NCBI RefSeq assembly: GCF_009674495.1
Contig: NZ_WKJN01000004.1
Coordinates: 62,001 to 126,000 of the forward strand
Length of the DNA: 64,000 nt
Source: Duganella alba
Lineage (GTDB): Bacteria; Pseudomonadota; Gammaproteobacteria; Burkholderiales; Burkholderiaceae_D
Reading direction: 5' to 3'
Within the stretch, counting starts at the first letter, position 1; every line of letters starts with the position of its first letter. Of this stretch, positions 51,480 to 59,847 are shown in pieces. The translations under genes were made by a program, and so were the position numbers. Under the pieces are notes generated by a model. It searched no databases, was not told the origin of the DNA, and saw only the letters and a list, made by a program, of their open reading frames with translations.

Positions 51480-52463
51480 TCAGTGACGGATGCGCTCGGA
51501 GAAATCGGCGGCCTGGCCGGCGGCGCGCGCACGCGCAGTGATGTGGGCGTTTTGCCGCAGTGCGTCGAAACCGCCCGGGCCTTGCAGCGCGCCGAGATCG
51601 TACAGATAGCGGTCCAGGTAGCCGGAAGCCAGCAGCCGCCAGTCGAGCGGCAGGCCGGGCGTGATGCGGCGCGCCATCTGGTAGATGATGGTGGTGCAGT
51701 TGCCGGTCAGGGTGTTGTAAAAGCGCGGCGTGGCCTTCAGCTGCTCGCCTTCGTCCAGATACGCCAGGAACAGCGAGCGCATCATTTCCGGCGGCATCTT
51801 CAGGCGATACAGCCACATGTCCTCGTCGCGCACATTGGTGCGCACGCGCAGGATGTCGCGTTCGTCGGCGGCGATCAGCACCGTTTCGTATTTCTTGAAG
51901 AAGCCGGCCAGGCCGTCGAAACTCTCGCCGCGTTCCTTGCGGATCTCGATCGAAAAGGTCAGGTAGCGGCCGTCGCTGAAGCCAAACGACACCAGCGTAT
52001 GCGCGATGGCTGGCCCCATCCAGTAGGACATCGCCACATCGACCGAGCGCAGTTGGTTCAGATCGTACTGCCGCTGCTCCCAGCGCACGGTGTAATCGGT
52101 ATCGCTGCGCCAGTCGAAGTTGCGCACCAGGTCCAGCGTGACGACGCTGCCGTCCACCTTGCCGGTGACCATGCGCGCCACATCGTCGGCCCACACGCGG
52201 TCGTGCGACGGCTTGATGGTGCTCCACCACGCCATCAGCGCGAGCAGCAGCACCAGCCACACGGCCGGCGCGACATAGCTGCGGCGCCACAGGCACACCA
52301 GCGCCGCGATGCTGAGCACCAGCCAGGCGGCCAGCGCCAGCTTGCGGACGATATCGGCGGCCGGCAGCTGGAACCACAGTGCGCCTGCGCCCCATGCCGC
52401 CAGCGCAACCAGCAGCAGAGAGGCGATGAGCATGGCGGCGAAAACGAGGATACGTTTAGTCAT
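51480..52463 (-). CDS. Membrane protein with Lnb N-terminal/DUF4105 periplasmic domain
   Basis: Protein of 327 residues. Two hydrophobic regions at the N-terminus (ILVFAAMLIASLLLVALAAWGAGALWF and LALAAWLVLSIAALVCLW, then AVWLVLLLALMAWW) anchor a periplasmic domain. The conserved TLTGNCTTIIYQMAR has the Cys typical of DUF4105, the domain found in Lnb lipoprotein N-acyltransferase-related proteins. The function is inferred only at family level. Its AAGGAGG ribosome site is 21 bases from the ATG, with a hairpin between them. Confidence 0.82.
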   Translation of the reverse strand: MTKRILVFAAMLIASLLLVALAAWGAGALWFQLPAADIVRKLALAAWLVLSIAALVCLWRRSYVAPAVWLVLLLALMAWWSTIKPSHDRVWADDVARMVTGKVDGSVVTLDLVRNFDWRSDTDYTVRWEQRQYDLNQLRSVDVAMSYWMGPAIAHTLVSFGFSDGRYLTFSIEIRKERGESFDGLAGFFKKYETVLIAADERDILRVRTNVRDEDMWLYRLKMPPEMMRSLFLAYLDEGEQLKATPRFYNTLTGNCTTIIYQMARRITPGLPLDWRLLASGYLDRYLYDLGALQGPGGFDALRQNAHITARARAAGQAADFSERIRH

Positions 52464-52491
52464 GCCCCGATTATGGGGCCTAATCCTCCTT
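52464..52491 (-). promoter_or_regulatory. Shine-Dalgarno separated from its start by a 16-nt hairpin
   Basis: On the minus strand AAGGAGG (complement of 52485-52491) is followed by five bases, then GCCCC-N6-GGGGC (52464-52479), then the ATG at 52463. The real distance of 21 bases is too long for initiation. If the hairpin folds, the effective spacing is about five. No other start codon follows this ribosome site within range. Confidence 0.5.
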
Positions 52492-52584
52492 GTCGTCGAC
52501 TCCGCTGGCGCACCCGATCTGGACGCAGATCAGTTTTACTGCAATACTCAGCACCACGCCGATGACGCCTATCAGTTCCAACAT
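52480..52584 (-). CDS. 34-residue hydrophobic peptide upstream of the Lnb-type gene
   Basis: ATG 52584 to TAG 52480. The peptide MLELIGVIGVVLSIAVKLIC and the following polar tail (CASGVDDKED) form a single membrane helix with an acidic end. A weak GGAAC site precedes it. Its last codons contain the AAGGAGG of the next gene, so translation of the two could be coupled. No homologue is known to me. Confidence 0.45.
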   Translation of the reverse strand: MLELIGVIGVVLSIAVKLICVQIGCASGVDDKED

Positions 52585-52698
52585 GGCAGGTTCCGTTAAA
52601 AAATTTAAAAGCGAAGAAGAGACGCTTCACTTTAACGGCCTGGCCGGATTTGATCCAATATCAAAAACGGCGGCCAACTATCTCGAAACGGCATAACG

Positions 52699-53598
52699 GT
52701 GATTTCGCTCAAACAGTTTAAATATTTTATAGAGATCGTGGAGGCCGGCAGCTATTCGCGCGCCGCCGAAAAATTGTTCATCGCGCAGTCGGCACTGAGC
52801 CGGCAGATCAAGGAACTGGAGGACGAGCTGCAAACGCCGCTGCTCACGCGCGACGCGCGCCAGTTCGAGCTGACGCCGGCCGGCCGGCTGTTCTTCGAAC
52901 GCGGCAAGCGCATCCTGGAAGACATCGACGACACGCTGGTGCAGGCGCGCCACGTCGGCCAGGGTGCGCAGGGTGTGATCCGCCTGCAGCATTCCAGCTC
53001 GGTGATCCTGACGCCGCGCATCAGCAACGCGCTGGCGCACGCGCTGGCGCAGCATCCGGGCGTGACGCTGGACGTGTCGATGCTGCCGTCGGAAAACCAG
53101 ACCATGGAAATCGAGGAAGGCCGGGTCGACATCGGCCTGCTGCGGCTGCCGACCTTGCGCCGCCATCCGCACATCCAGGTGCGCGAGATCGGCAGCGAGC
53201 CGCTGATGGTGGCGGTGGCGCGCGATTCGCCGCTGGCGGCGCTGGACAATGTCGAACTGGCGGACCTGAGCGCGCAGGCGTTCATCTCGATTCCGCACAA
53301 GGACCGTGGCGGCTTGAGCTACCTGGTGGCCAACCTGTGCCTGGAACAGGGCTTCTTTCCGAAGCCGGCGCGGGCCCTGTCGCGCAAGTCCTCGCAGCTG
53401 AACCTGATCGAAGCGGGCCTCGGCATCGCCATCGTGCCCGAATGCATGCGGCTGACGGCGCCGGCCGGCGTCCACTTCGTCAGGCTGTCGCACGGCCGCC
53501 TGCTCTCCAGCGTCGGCCTGGCCACGCGCCGCGAAGCGGACCCGCTGGTGGCCGCCTTCACCGACACCCTGGTCGCGCGGCTGGCGCCATCTTCCTAA
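52699..53598 (+). CDS. LysR-family transcriptional regulator
   Basis: Protein of 299 residues. The N-terminal winged helix reads LKQFKYFIEIVEAGSYSRAAEKLFIAQSALSRQIKELEDEL; the periplasmic-binding-like effector domain follows (VIRLQHSSSVILTPRISNALA, VDIGLLRLP). The start is GTG 52699. The target is unknown; the Lnb gene (divergent) and the glutamine-amidotransferase gene just downstream are the nearest candidates. An N-terminal acid- or aromatic-degradation-type (BenM/CatM-like) grouping is a loose impression only. Confidence 0.9.
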   Translation: MISLKQFKYFIEIVEAGSYSRAAEKLFIAQSALSRQIKELEDELQTPLLTRDARQFELTPAGRLFFERGKRILEDIDDTLVQARHVGQGAQGVIRLQHSSSVILTPRISNALAHALAQHPGVTLDVSMLPSENQTMEIEEGRVDIGLLRLPTLRRHPHIQVREIGSEPLMVAVARDSPLAALDNVELADLSAQAFISIPHKDRGGLSYLVANLCLEQGFFPKPARALSRKSSQLNLIEAGLGIAIVPECMRLTAPAGVHFVRLSHGRLLSSVGLATRREADPLVAAFTDTLVARLAPSS

Positions 53599-53661
53599 CC
53601 GGGCGACTGATGACTCCGACGTATGGCACACTATAGCCATGCGAGACAGACAGGAATCAGC

Positions 53662-54651
53662 ATGAGCGCCGGCCCCGAAGACCAAGATCAGCAATCAAAC
53701 AATCCACAACGCCGCGCCAGCGACCATGGCGAACGGCGGCAAGACCAGCGCCAGCACCGCGAAACCGGCACGCCGCGCTACCTCGATCCGGGCGACACCG
53801 TGTTCAGCCTGTGGGGCCGGGTGATCATGGCGCGCTACCGGCGCATCGCGGCGGCGGCCACGCGGCACATCATCCAGCGGCCGCTGCACATCGGCGTTTC
53901 GGCGCGCATCTTCCACCCGGAACCGGGCGCGACCGGACTGCGCAGCAAGAACCTGCAATACCTGGAAGAGTCGATCGCACAGTGGGTGATGTCGCGCGAC
54001 GTGCTGGTGTTTATGATCCCGACCGTCAATACCGATGGCCTGCTCCATCCTTCCAACATCCGCCTGCGCGACTACGCCAAGCATCTGGACGGCCTGGTGC
54101 TGCAAGGCGGCGCCGACGTGTCGCCGCAGAGCTATTCCGAAATGCCGACGCGCCCCGAATGGAGCGGCGACCGTGCGCGCGACATGTACGAGCTGGAACT
54201 GCTGCATGAATTTGTCGAGGCCGGCAAACCGGTGCTGGGCATCTGCCGGGGCTGCCAGCTGATCAACGTCGCCTTCGGCGGCACGCTGTACCAGGACATC
54301 GCCACCGACGTGCCGGAATCGCTGGCCCACGTCAACGACGACTACGACCGCAACCGCCACGAAATCGCCTTCCCTGCCGGCTCGTCGCTGGCGCGCATGT
54401 TCAAGGGCAAGCCGACCGGGCTGGTCAACTCGATCCACCATCAGGCGGTGAAGACCTTGGGGCGCGACATGTCGGTCGAAGCGCTGTCGGTGCCGGACAA
54501 TATGGTCGAAGCGATCCGCTACCGCAAGGCGCCGTTCGTCATGGGCCTACAATGGCACCCGGAATTCCACCGCGCCGGCGGCGTCGAACTGCTGGATTGC
54601 ACCGGCATTCTCGACAACTTCCTGCGCGTGGCGCGCGAAACACGGTTTTAG
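53662..54651 (+). CDS. Gamma-glutamyl-gamma-aminobutyrate hydrolase-like class I glutamine amidotransferase
   Basis: Protein of 329 residues. The first 70 or so residues are polar and Gln/Arg-rich, not part of the domain. The C26-peptidase/PuuD fold follows: IGVSARIFHPEP, DGLVLQGGADVSPQSYSE, nucleophile C195 in LGICRGCQLINVAFGGTLYQD, and the catalytic WHPEFH. PuuD cleaves gamma-Glu-GABA in putrescine breakdown; the true substrate here is not certain and no other puu gene is near. AGGAATCAGC precedes ATG 53662. Confidence 0.85.
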   Translation: MSAGPEDQDQQSNNPQRRASDHGERRQDQRQHRETGTPRYLDPGDTVFSLWGRVIMARYRRIAAAATRHIIQRPLHIGVSARIFHPEPGATGLRSKNLQYLEESIAQWVMSRDVLVFMIPTVNTDGLLHPSNIRLRDYAKHLDGLVLQGGADVSPQSYSEMPTRPEWSGDRARDMYELELLHEFVEAGKPVLGICRGCQLINVAFGGTLYQDIATDVPESLAHVNDDYDRNRHEIAFPAGSSLARMFKGKPTGLVNSIHHQAVKTLGRDMSVEALSVPDNMVEAIRYRKAPFVMGLQWHPEFHRAGGVELLDCTGILDNFLRVARETRF

Positions 54652-54671
54652 GACGGCGAATTGATGCATCA

Positions 54672-54696
54672 GGCAAATGTCTTTTGATTGTTTGCC
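54672..54696. promoter_or_regulatory. Dyad GGCAAA-N13-TTTGCC upstream of the solute-binding gene
   Basis: GGCAAA (54672-54677) and TTTGCC (54691-54696) are perfect complements, 44-68 bases before ATG 54740. It lies between the two plus-strand genes, after the GATase stop. It may be an operator; no T-run follows to suggest a terminator. Confidence 0.3.
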
Positions 54697-54739
54697 ATCC
54701 CCGGAGTAGACTGGCGGCTTCCCAATCCGGATCTATTTC

Positions 54740-55465
54740 ATGAGACTGCGTAGCACCGCTGTAATCGCCGCCAACCTGCTGTTCGCCGCACAATCGTGCC
54801 CGGCCCAGGATGTCATCCACGTGGCCTACAGCGAACGTCCGCCGTACATGATCACGCAGGCCGACGGTACGCCGGCCGGCCTGACCGGCGCGCCGGCCGC
54901 CGCCGCGTTCAGGAACGCCCACATCCCGGTGCAATGGCACAAGGTGCCGACCAACCGTCAGCTGATGATGGTGAAGGATCAGACCAGCCCCAGCTGCGCG
55001 ATCGGATGGTTCAACACGCCGGAGCGCCGCCAGTACGGCAAGTTCACCAAGCCGATTTACCGCGACCGCACCTGGGTCGTATTGACCAACGCCAGCTTCG
55101 CCGCGCGCGGCGTCGCCTCGCTGGCCGAACTGGCGCAGCTGCACGATACCCGTGTCCTGGTGAAGGACAATTATTCCTTCGGCGAGCTGGACGCGTTTAT
55201 CGCACACTGGCAGCCGGTGGTCGCCGTCTCCACCGCGCCCACACTCAAGATGGTGCAGTCGGTAAGCAAGGGCGTGGTCGATATGATGTTTGTCTCGGAA
55301 GACGAGGGCAACTACATCATCCAGCATGCGGGCGAGCTCGCGCCCACCTTGCGTCTGCTGCAATTCAAGGACATGCCGCACGGCGCCGAGCGCTATATCA
55401 TGTGCGGCAAATCGGTATCCGATGAGGTGATCGCCCGCCTCAACAAGGCGATCACCTTCAAGTAA
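54740..55465 (+). CDS. Periplasmic amino-acid-type solute-binding protein, orphan
   Basis: Protein of 241 residues. Signal peptide RLRSTAVIAANLLFAAQSCPA. The SBP_bac_3 fold: VIHVAYSERPPYMITQADGTPAGLTGA, CAIGWFNTPERRQYGKFTKPIYRDRTWVVLTN, LVKDNYSFGELDAFI and a FVSEDEGNYIIQ segment. No membrane subunit lies nearby. It is the third member of this protein type in 8 kb. Its stop abuts the stop of ybdK. Confidence 0.82.
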   Translation: MRLRSTAVIAANLLFAAQSCPAQDVIHVAYSERPPYMITQADGTPAGLTGAPAAAAFRNAHIPVQWHKVPTNRQLMMVKDQTSPSCAIGWFNTPERRQYGKFTKPIYRDRTWVVLTNASFAARGVASLAELAQLHDTRVLVKDNYSFGELDAFIAHWQPVVAVSTAPTLKMVQSVSKGVVDMMFVSEDEGNYIIQHAGELAPTLRLLQFKDMPHGAERYIMCGKSVSDEVIARLNKAITFK

Positions 55466-56584
55466 TCAGCGCCCGCGGAAACGCTGGATCGCCGCATCCA
55501 CCACGCCTTCGACACTGCCGCTGCTGTCGAACTGCTGGCGCAGGTAATGCGCGTCGCTGCCCTCGTGCGTGACTTGCACCAGATGTTGCAGGCCGGCCGT
55601 CGCCCCCAGCGCGGCGCCGTAGGGCTCCATCTTGCGCAGCGTGGTCAGGATGTCTTCGCGCAGCGACAGGCTTTCGTAGGTTTTCGGATGCACCACCGTG
55701 CCGTCCAGGCCGAAGCGGCAGGCCTGGAAGCGGTTGTAGTTGTAGACCAGGTAGTCATCCTCTTCCGGCGCCGCCTCGCGCCGTTCCAGCAGATAGCTGC
55801 ACAGCGATTGCAGGTACACCGCCAGCGCGGCCGCCCGCTCCACCGTCAGCGGCGTGTCGCACACGCGCAGCTCGATGGTGCCGAATTCCGGCTTCGGCCG
55901 GATATCCCAGTAGAAGTCCTTCATGCTCTTGATCACGCCGGTGTGTTCCATCTTGGCGAAATACTCGTGCTCGAAGGTATGCCAGCTTTGCGTGAACGGC
56001 GCGCGGCCGCTCATCGGGAAGGCAAACACGGAATTCAGCCGCGCCGAGTTGAACAGCGTGTCATTCCCCTGCACATACGGCGACGACGACGACAGCGCGA
56101 TGAAGTGCGGCACGTAGCGGCTCAGCGCATGCAGCAGGAACAGCGCATCGTCGCCCGAGGCGCAGCCGATGTGCACGTGCTGGCCGAAAATGGTGAACTG
56201 CTTGGCCAGATAGCCGTACAGCTCCGACACTTCCTTGAAGCGCGGCTTGGAGAAGATGCGGCGGTCCGACCATTTCTGGAACGGGTGCGTGCCGCCGCCG
56301 CAGATGCCGATGTTGAGCTGTTCGCCCGCCTGCACCAGCGTATCGCGGATCACCTGCAACTGCGCCAGCAACTCGGTATGGTTGGTGTGCACGTCGCTGT
56401 TAATCTCGATCATGCTCTCGGTGATTTCCGGCGTCACGTTGCCGGGGAAAGGCTTGCGGCTCAACAGGTGCAGCAGGTCCGGGCTGGACGCGGTCAGGTC
56501 ATAATCCGACAGGCTGACCAGTTGCAGCTCCAGCTCCACGCCCATGGTGAGCGGTTTCGATGTTTGAAATTCTTCCAACGCCAT
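55466..56584 (-). CDS. YbdK-type carboxylate-amine ligase (glutamate-cysteine ligase 2 family)
   Basis: Protein of 372 residues, the usual length. The GCS2 fold is shown by [85 protein letters not shown] and the Glu-rich [23 protein letters not shown]. Members have weak gamma-glutamylcysteine ligase activity. The next gene on the same strand, a proton antiporter, ends one base before this ATG, so the two are one operon. Confidence 0.93.
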   Translation of the reverse strand: MALEEFQTSKPLTMGVELELQLVSLSDYDLTASSPDLLHLLSRKPFPGNVTPEITESMIEINSDVHTNHTELLAQLQVIRDTLVQAGEQLNIGICGGGTHPFQKWSDRRIFSKPRFKEVSELYGYLAKQFTIFGQHVHIGCASGDDALFLLHALSRYVPHFIALSSSSPYVQGNDTLFNSARLNSVFAFPMSGRAPFTQSWHTFEHEYFAKMEHTGVIKSMKDFYWDIRPKPEFGTIELRVCDTPLTVERAAALAVYLQSLCSYLLERREAAPEEDDYLVYNYNRFQACRFGLDGTVVHPKTYESLSLREDILTTLRKMEPYGAALGATAGLQHLVQVTHEGSDAHYLRQQFDSSGSVEGVVDAAIQRFRGR

Positions 56585-57772
56585 TTATCGTTCCTCCTTG
56601 GCAGGGGTTTCGTTGGCCCAGATCAGCGCGCGTTGCGTGATGACCGGACCGATCACTTCGAGCAGCAGCGTCATGGCCGTCAACGCGGCCAGTTCGTCGA
56701 CCAGCACGATCCCCATGTATTTAGTCTGTTCCAGCAGCAGCGTGACAAACACCGACATCGGCGACAGCGCGATCCCGGTCAGCAAGCCCTTGCGCCACGA
56801 AATGCCGCCCACGTGCGCGAACGCCGCCACGCTGAACGTCTTGACCACGAAGCGCGCCAGCAGCAGCACGGCCGCCAGGCCGGCGCCATCGACCACGCGT
56901 TCCCATTCCAGCGTCGACACGGCAAACACGAACAGCAGCACGGTCAGCAGTTCGCCGATGCCGCCGAAGTTACGCTCGGTGCGGCTGAACGCCACGCGCT
57001 TGTGGCGCGCCGCCAGGCCGAAGGTCAGCGTCGCCAGCACCGGCGACACGTCGAACGCGCGCGATGCGGCCACCAGCAGGATCACGCCCAGCGCGAACGC
57101 CATGGTGCCGTCCTGCGCCAGCGCGCCGAGGCGGCGCAGCAGCGCCGGTACGACGAAGCCCATCACCACGCCCATCGCGGCCGACACCAGCAGCTCGATG
57201 CCGCTGTGCGATACCGCCTGCGTCAGGCTGCCGGAGGTCTGGAACACCCAGAAGCCCACCACCACCTTGAACACAAACAGCGCCACCACGCTGTTGATCG
57301 CCACCAGGTGCAGCACGCGCTCGGTGACCTGGCCGGAACTGTCTTCCTCGTTAATCACGCGCAGCACGCCGGCCGGCGAAGACGACATGGCCAGCGAGGC
57401 CAGCAGCAACGAGGTGAGCGGCGGCATGCCGGTGAGATGCGAGATCAGGTAGACCACGCCGAAGGTCGCCGCCGATTCCACCAGGCCGCTGACCGCAATC
57501 CAGGGATTAATCCGCAGCCAGTGCAGATTGATGCGATAACCAAATTCAAACAGGATCAGACCGAAGGCCATATTGGCCAGGATGGTCACATTGCTTGAGG
57601 CGCCACTACTGAGCGCGTCAGGGAATGCCTGGGCGAGTAAAAATCCAACCAAACCGTAAACACTGATGCGCGGCAGGCGCGTCCAGCGATGCACGAATTC
57701 TCCCGAGAGCCAAGCCAAGGCAATCGCCAGTGGCCAGCCCATGTCGGCCAAAATGACCTGAATATCCGGCAT
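56585..57772 (-). CDS. Cation:proton antiporter, Kef/CPA2-type
   Basis: Protein of 395 residues with about 12 membrane helices, without the C-terminal TrkA-N domain of Kef channels. Recognisable segments are GFLLAQAFPDALSSG, LILFEFGYRINLHWLR, SLLLASLAMSSSPAGVLRVINEEDSSGQVTERVLHLVAINSVVA and TLTFGLAARHKRVAFSRTERNFG. It probably exchanges Na+ or K+ for H+. AAGGAGAAG precedes ATG 57772. It shares a short divergent region with fghA. Confidence 0.88.
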   Translation of the reverse strand: MPDIQVILADMGWPLAIALAWLSGEFVHRWTRLPRISVYGLVGFLLAQAFPDALSSGASSNVTILANMAFGLILFEFGYRINLHWLRINPWIAVSGLVESAATFGVVYLISHLTGMPPLTSLLLASLAMSSSPAGVLRVINEEDSSGQVTERVLHLVAINSVVALFVFKVVVGFWVFQTSGSLTQAVSHSGIELLVSAAMGVVMGFVVPALLRRLGALAQDGTMAFALGVILLVAASRAFDVSPVLATLTFGLAARHKRVAFSRTERNFGGIGELLTVLLFVFAVSTLEWERVVDGAGLAAVLLLARFVVKTFSVAAFAHVGGISWRKGLLTGIALSPMSVFVTLLLEQTKYMGIVLVDELAALTAMTLLLEVIGPVITQRALIWANETPAKEER

Positions 57773-57858
57773 GTACTTCTCCTTTTTAACAATACTTGTA
57801 CAATTCTGCGCTAAGACCGCCGCTTTCACTGTGCGCTGGGGAACATAAGGAAACAAAT

Positions 57859-58701
57859 ATGCTAGAAATTGTCAGTGAACACGCCTGCTTCGGCGGCGTT
57901 CAACGCTTTTACCGTCACGATGCACGCGAGATCGGTCTGCCGATGCGTTTTTCAGTCTTCATTCCGCCGCAGGCGGAGCACGGACCGGTGCCGGCCCTGT
58001 TCTATCTCGCCGGCCTGACCTGCACCGAAGAGACCTTCATGATCAAGGCTGGCGCGCAGCGTGTCGCCGCCGAGCTGGGCCTGATGCTGATCACGCCCGA
58101 CACCAGTCCACGCGGCGCCCATGTGGAAGGCGAAAGCGAGAGCTGGGATTTCGGCGTGGGCGCCGGCTTTTATCTCGATGCCACGGAAGCGAAGTGGTCC
58201 AAGCACTATCGCATGTACAGCTATATTCACGAACTGCGTGAACTGGTTGAGAAAGAGTTGCCCGTCGATGCACAGCGCATCGGCATCTTCGGCCACTCGA
58301 TGGGTGGCCATGGTGCATTGACCATGGCACTGAAACGGCCGGATGTGTTCCGTTCGGTGTCCGCTTTTGCGCCGATTGCCGCGCCTTCTCAATGCCCTTG
58401 GGGCAAGAAGGCGTTCACCGGTTATCTCGGCGCGGACACGACCGCATGGGCGCAGTATGACGCCACCGCGCTGATGACGCAAGCCCATGCGCCCTTCCCG
58501 GCCGGCATCCTGATCGATCAGGGCCTGGGCGACAAGTTCCTGGCGGAGCAGCTGTATCCGGAAGCGTTCGAGGCCGCGTGCGTGACCGCGGCGCAGCCGC
58601 TGACCTTGCGTCGGCATGCTGGCTACGATCACGGCTACTACTTCATTTCGACGTTCGTGGAAGACCATCTGCGCTTCCACGCGAAGAATCTCGCAGCTTG
58701 A
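57859..58701 (+). CDS. fghA: S-formylglutathione hydrolase
   Basis: Protein of 280 residues, the expected length. Esterase-D fold: catalytic S147 in IGIFGHSMGGHGALTMALK, Asp and His near DQGLGDKFL and HAGYDHGYYFISTF, and the N-terminal CFGGVQRFYRHDAREIGLPMRFSVFIPP. It hydrolyses S-formylglutathione to formate and glutathione in formaldehyde detoxification. No adhC or frmR is next to it, so it stands apart from the usual operon. An AAGGA ribosome site precedes ATG 57859. Confidence 0.95.
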   Translation: MLEIVSEHACFGGVQRFYRHDAREIGLPMRFSVFIPPQAEHGPVPALFYLAGLTCTEETFMIKAGAQRVAAELGLMLITPDTSPRGAHVEGESESWDFGVGAGFYLDATEAKWSKHYRMYSYIHELRELVEKELPVDAQRIGIFGHSMGGHGALTMALKRPDVFRSVSAFAPIAAPSQCPWGKKAFTGYLGADTTAWAQYDATALMTQAHAPFPAGILIDQGLGDKFLAEQLYPEAFEAACVTAAQPLTLRRHAGYDHGYYFISTFVEDHLRFHAKNLAA

Positions 58702-58703
58702 CG

Positions 58704-59285
58704 CTATAGCTTGATCTCCGTGCCCAGTTTCTGCAGGAACTGGGCGATCCACGCGGGATGCGCCGGCCACGCCGGCGCGGTGACGAAGATGCCGTCGGTG
58801 ACCGCCTGGTCGACCGGAATGTCGGCATAGGTGGCGCCGGCCAGCTTGACTTCCGGCGCGCAGGCCGGATAGGCCGAGATGCGTTTGCCTTGTATGACCT
58901 CGGCGGCGGCCAGCAGTTGCGCGCCGTGGCATACGGCGGCGATCGGCTTGCTGGCGGCGGCGAACTGCCGCACCAGTTCGATCACGCGCGGATTCAGGCG
59001 CAGGTATTCCGGCGCGCGGCCGCCGGCGATCATCAGGCCGTCGTAGTTGGCGACATCGGCGTCGGCGAAGGACGCGTTCAACTTGAACAGGTGGCCGGGT
59101 TTCTCGGTGTAGGTCTGGTCGCCTTCGAAATCGTGAATGGCGGTCTTGATGGTGTCGCCGGCTTGCTTGTCCGGGCACACGGCGTGCACCGTGTGGCCGA
59201 CGGCCTGGAGTGCCTGGAACGGCACCATGGTCTCGTAGTCTTCGGCAAAATCACCGGTCAAAAACAGTATCTTCTTGGCTGCCAC
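58704..59285 (-). CDS. DJ-1/PfpI-family protein
   Basis: Protein of 193 residues with the flavodoxin-like class I GATase fold and nucleophile-elbow C119-H120 in [19 protein letters not shown]; the Glu of the triad is expected at residues 15-20 (FAEDYE). Relatives are glyoxalase III/deglycase- or protease-like. GlyxIII-type activity is possible but not shown. Its stop is two bases from the stop of fghA. Confidence 0.9.
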   Translation of the reverse strand: MAAKKILFLTGDFAEDYETMVPFQALQAVGHTVHAVCPDKQAGDTIKTAIHDFEGDQTYTEKPGHLFKLNASFADADVANYDGLMIAGGRAPEYLRLNPRVIELVRQFAAASKPIAAVCHGAQLLAAAEVIQGKRISAYPACAPEVKLAGATYADIPVDQAVTDGIFVTAPAWPAHPAWIAQFLQKLGTEIKL

Positions 59286-59336
59286 GGTAGTTCCTTTCCT
59301 GAAAGTGAATCAAACAAGGATCGCAACGCCATCGAT

Positions 59337-59804
59337 ACTACCGCGTTTACTTTCACCGCGCATTTGCACTTCATCAAAAAGGTAAGCCCTCGTCGTGCTG
59401 GCCGACACCGATCCAGGCTGGCGTTCTCACGCTTTCCACAATCGGGTTCTGGGCACGGTGATGGGCATTTCCTTCACCACCGCCAAGCTGCTGGACTATG
59501 CCGCAAAAAGTGATGCGTTAATGAATTCGCACAATCCGTTTGCCTGGATTACGCTGGCTCATTTACGCACACAGCAAAGCCGCCACGACCCGGATCAGCT
59601 CTACGCAGCGAAGTGGAAACTGACCAAACTACTGTATCAACATGGGAAGGAGCAATGGCGCTGCTGGAACGACAGCTCGTCAGACGCTTCGGGCCGCTGC
59701 CGCAAAGAATCCGGAACAAGCTGACCAAGGCCAATGAAGAACAATTAGGCGCCTGGGGCGATGCGCTGCCGGAGGCGGAATCGCTCAAGCAGCTGTTTGG
59801 ATAA
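59337..59804 (+). pseudogene. Rpn-family (DUF4351) nuclease remnant, frameshifted and internally deleted
   Basis: Three pieces match one protein family in order: FTAHLHFIKKV (59343-59385), then one extra base, then ALVVLADTDPGWRSHAFHNRVLGTVMGISFTTAKLLDYAA...DQLYAAKWKLTKLLYQHG (59386 to about 59646), then EGAMALLERQLVRRFGPLPQRIRNKLTKANEEQLGAWGDALPEAESLKQLFG in another frame (to 59804). The N-terminal catalytic half is missing. About 70 residues between LLYQHG and EGAM appear deleted. Rpn proteins are recombination-promoting nucleases that spread like mobile genes. Confidence 0.75.
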
Positions 59805-59834
59805 AAAAAACCGCAGCGTCGCTGCGGTTTTGCT
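59803..59834. terminator. Bidirectional Rho-independent terminator
   Basis: CCGCAGC-GTC-GCTGCGG (59811-59827) with an A8 run on the left and TTTT on the right. It works for the minus-strand cheV transcript and could also end plus-strand transcription from the Rpn remnant. Confidence 0.85.
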
Positions 59835-59847
59835 GAAGCGCTTGTAC

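Noticed and set aside
55547..57598. 683-codon plus-strand open frame opposite ybdK and the antiporter
   Set aside because: Codon-bias shadow; no domain and it spans two clear minus-strand genes.
57796..57803. TTGTACAA palindrome between antiporter and fghA as an operator
   Set aside because: Only eight bases and AT-rich; such palindromes are expected by chance in promoter DNA.
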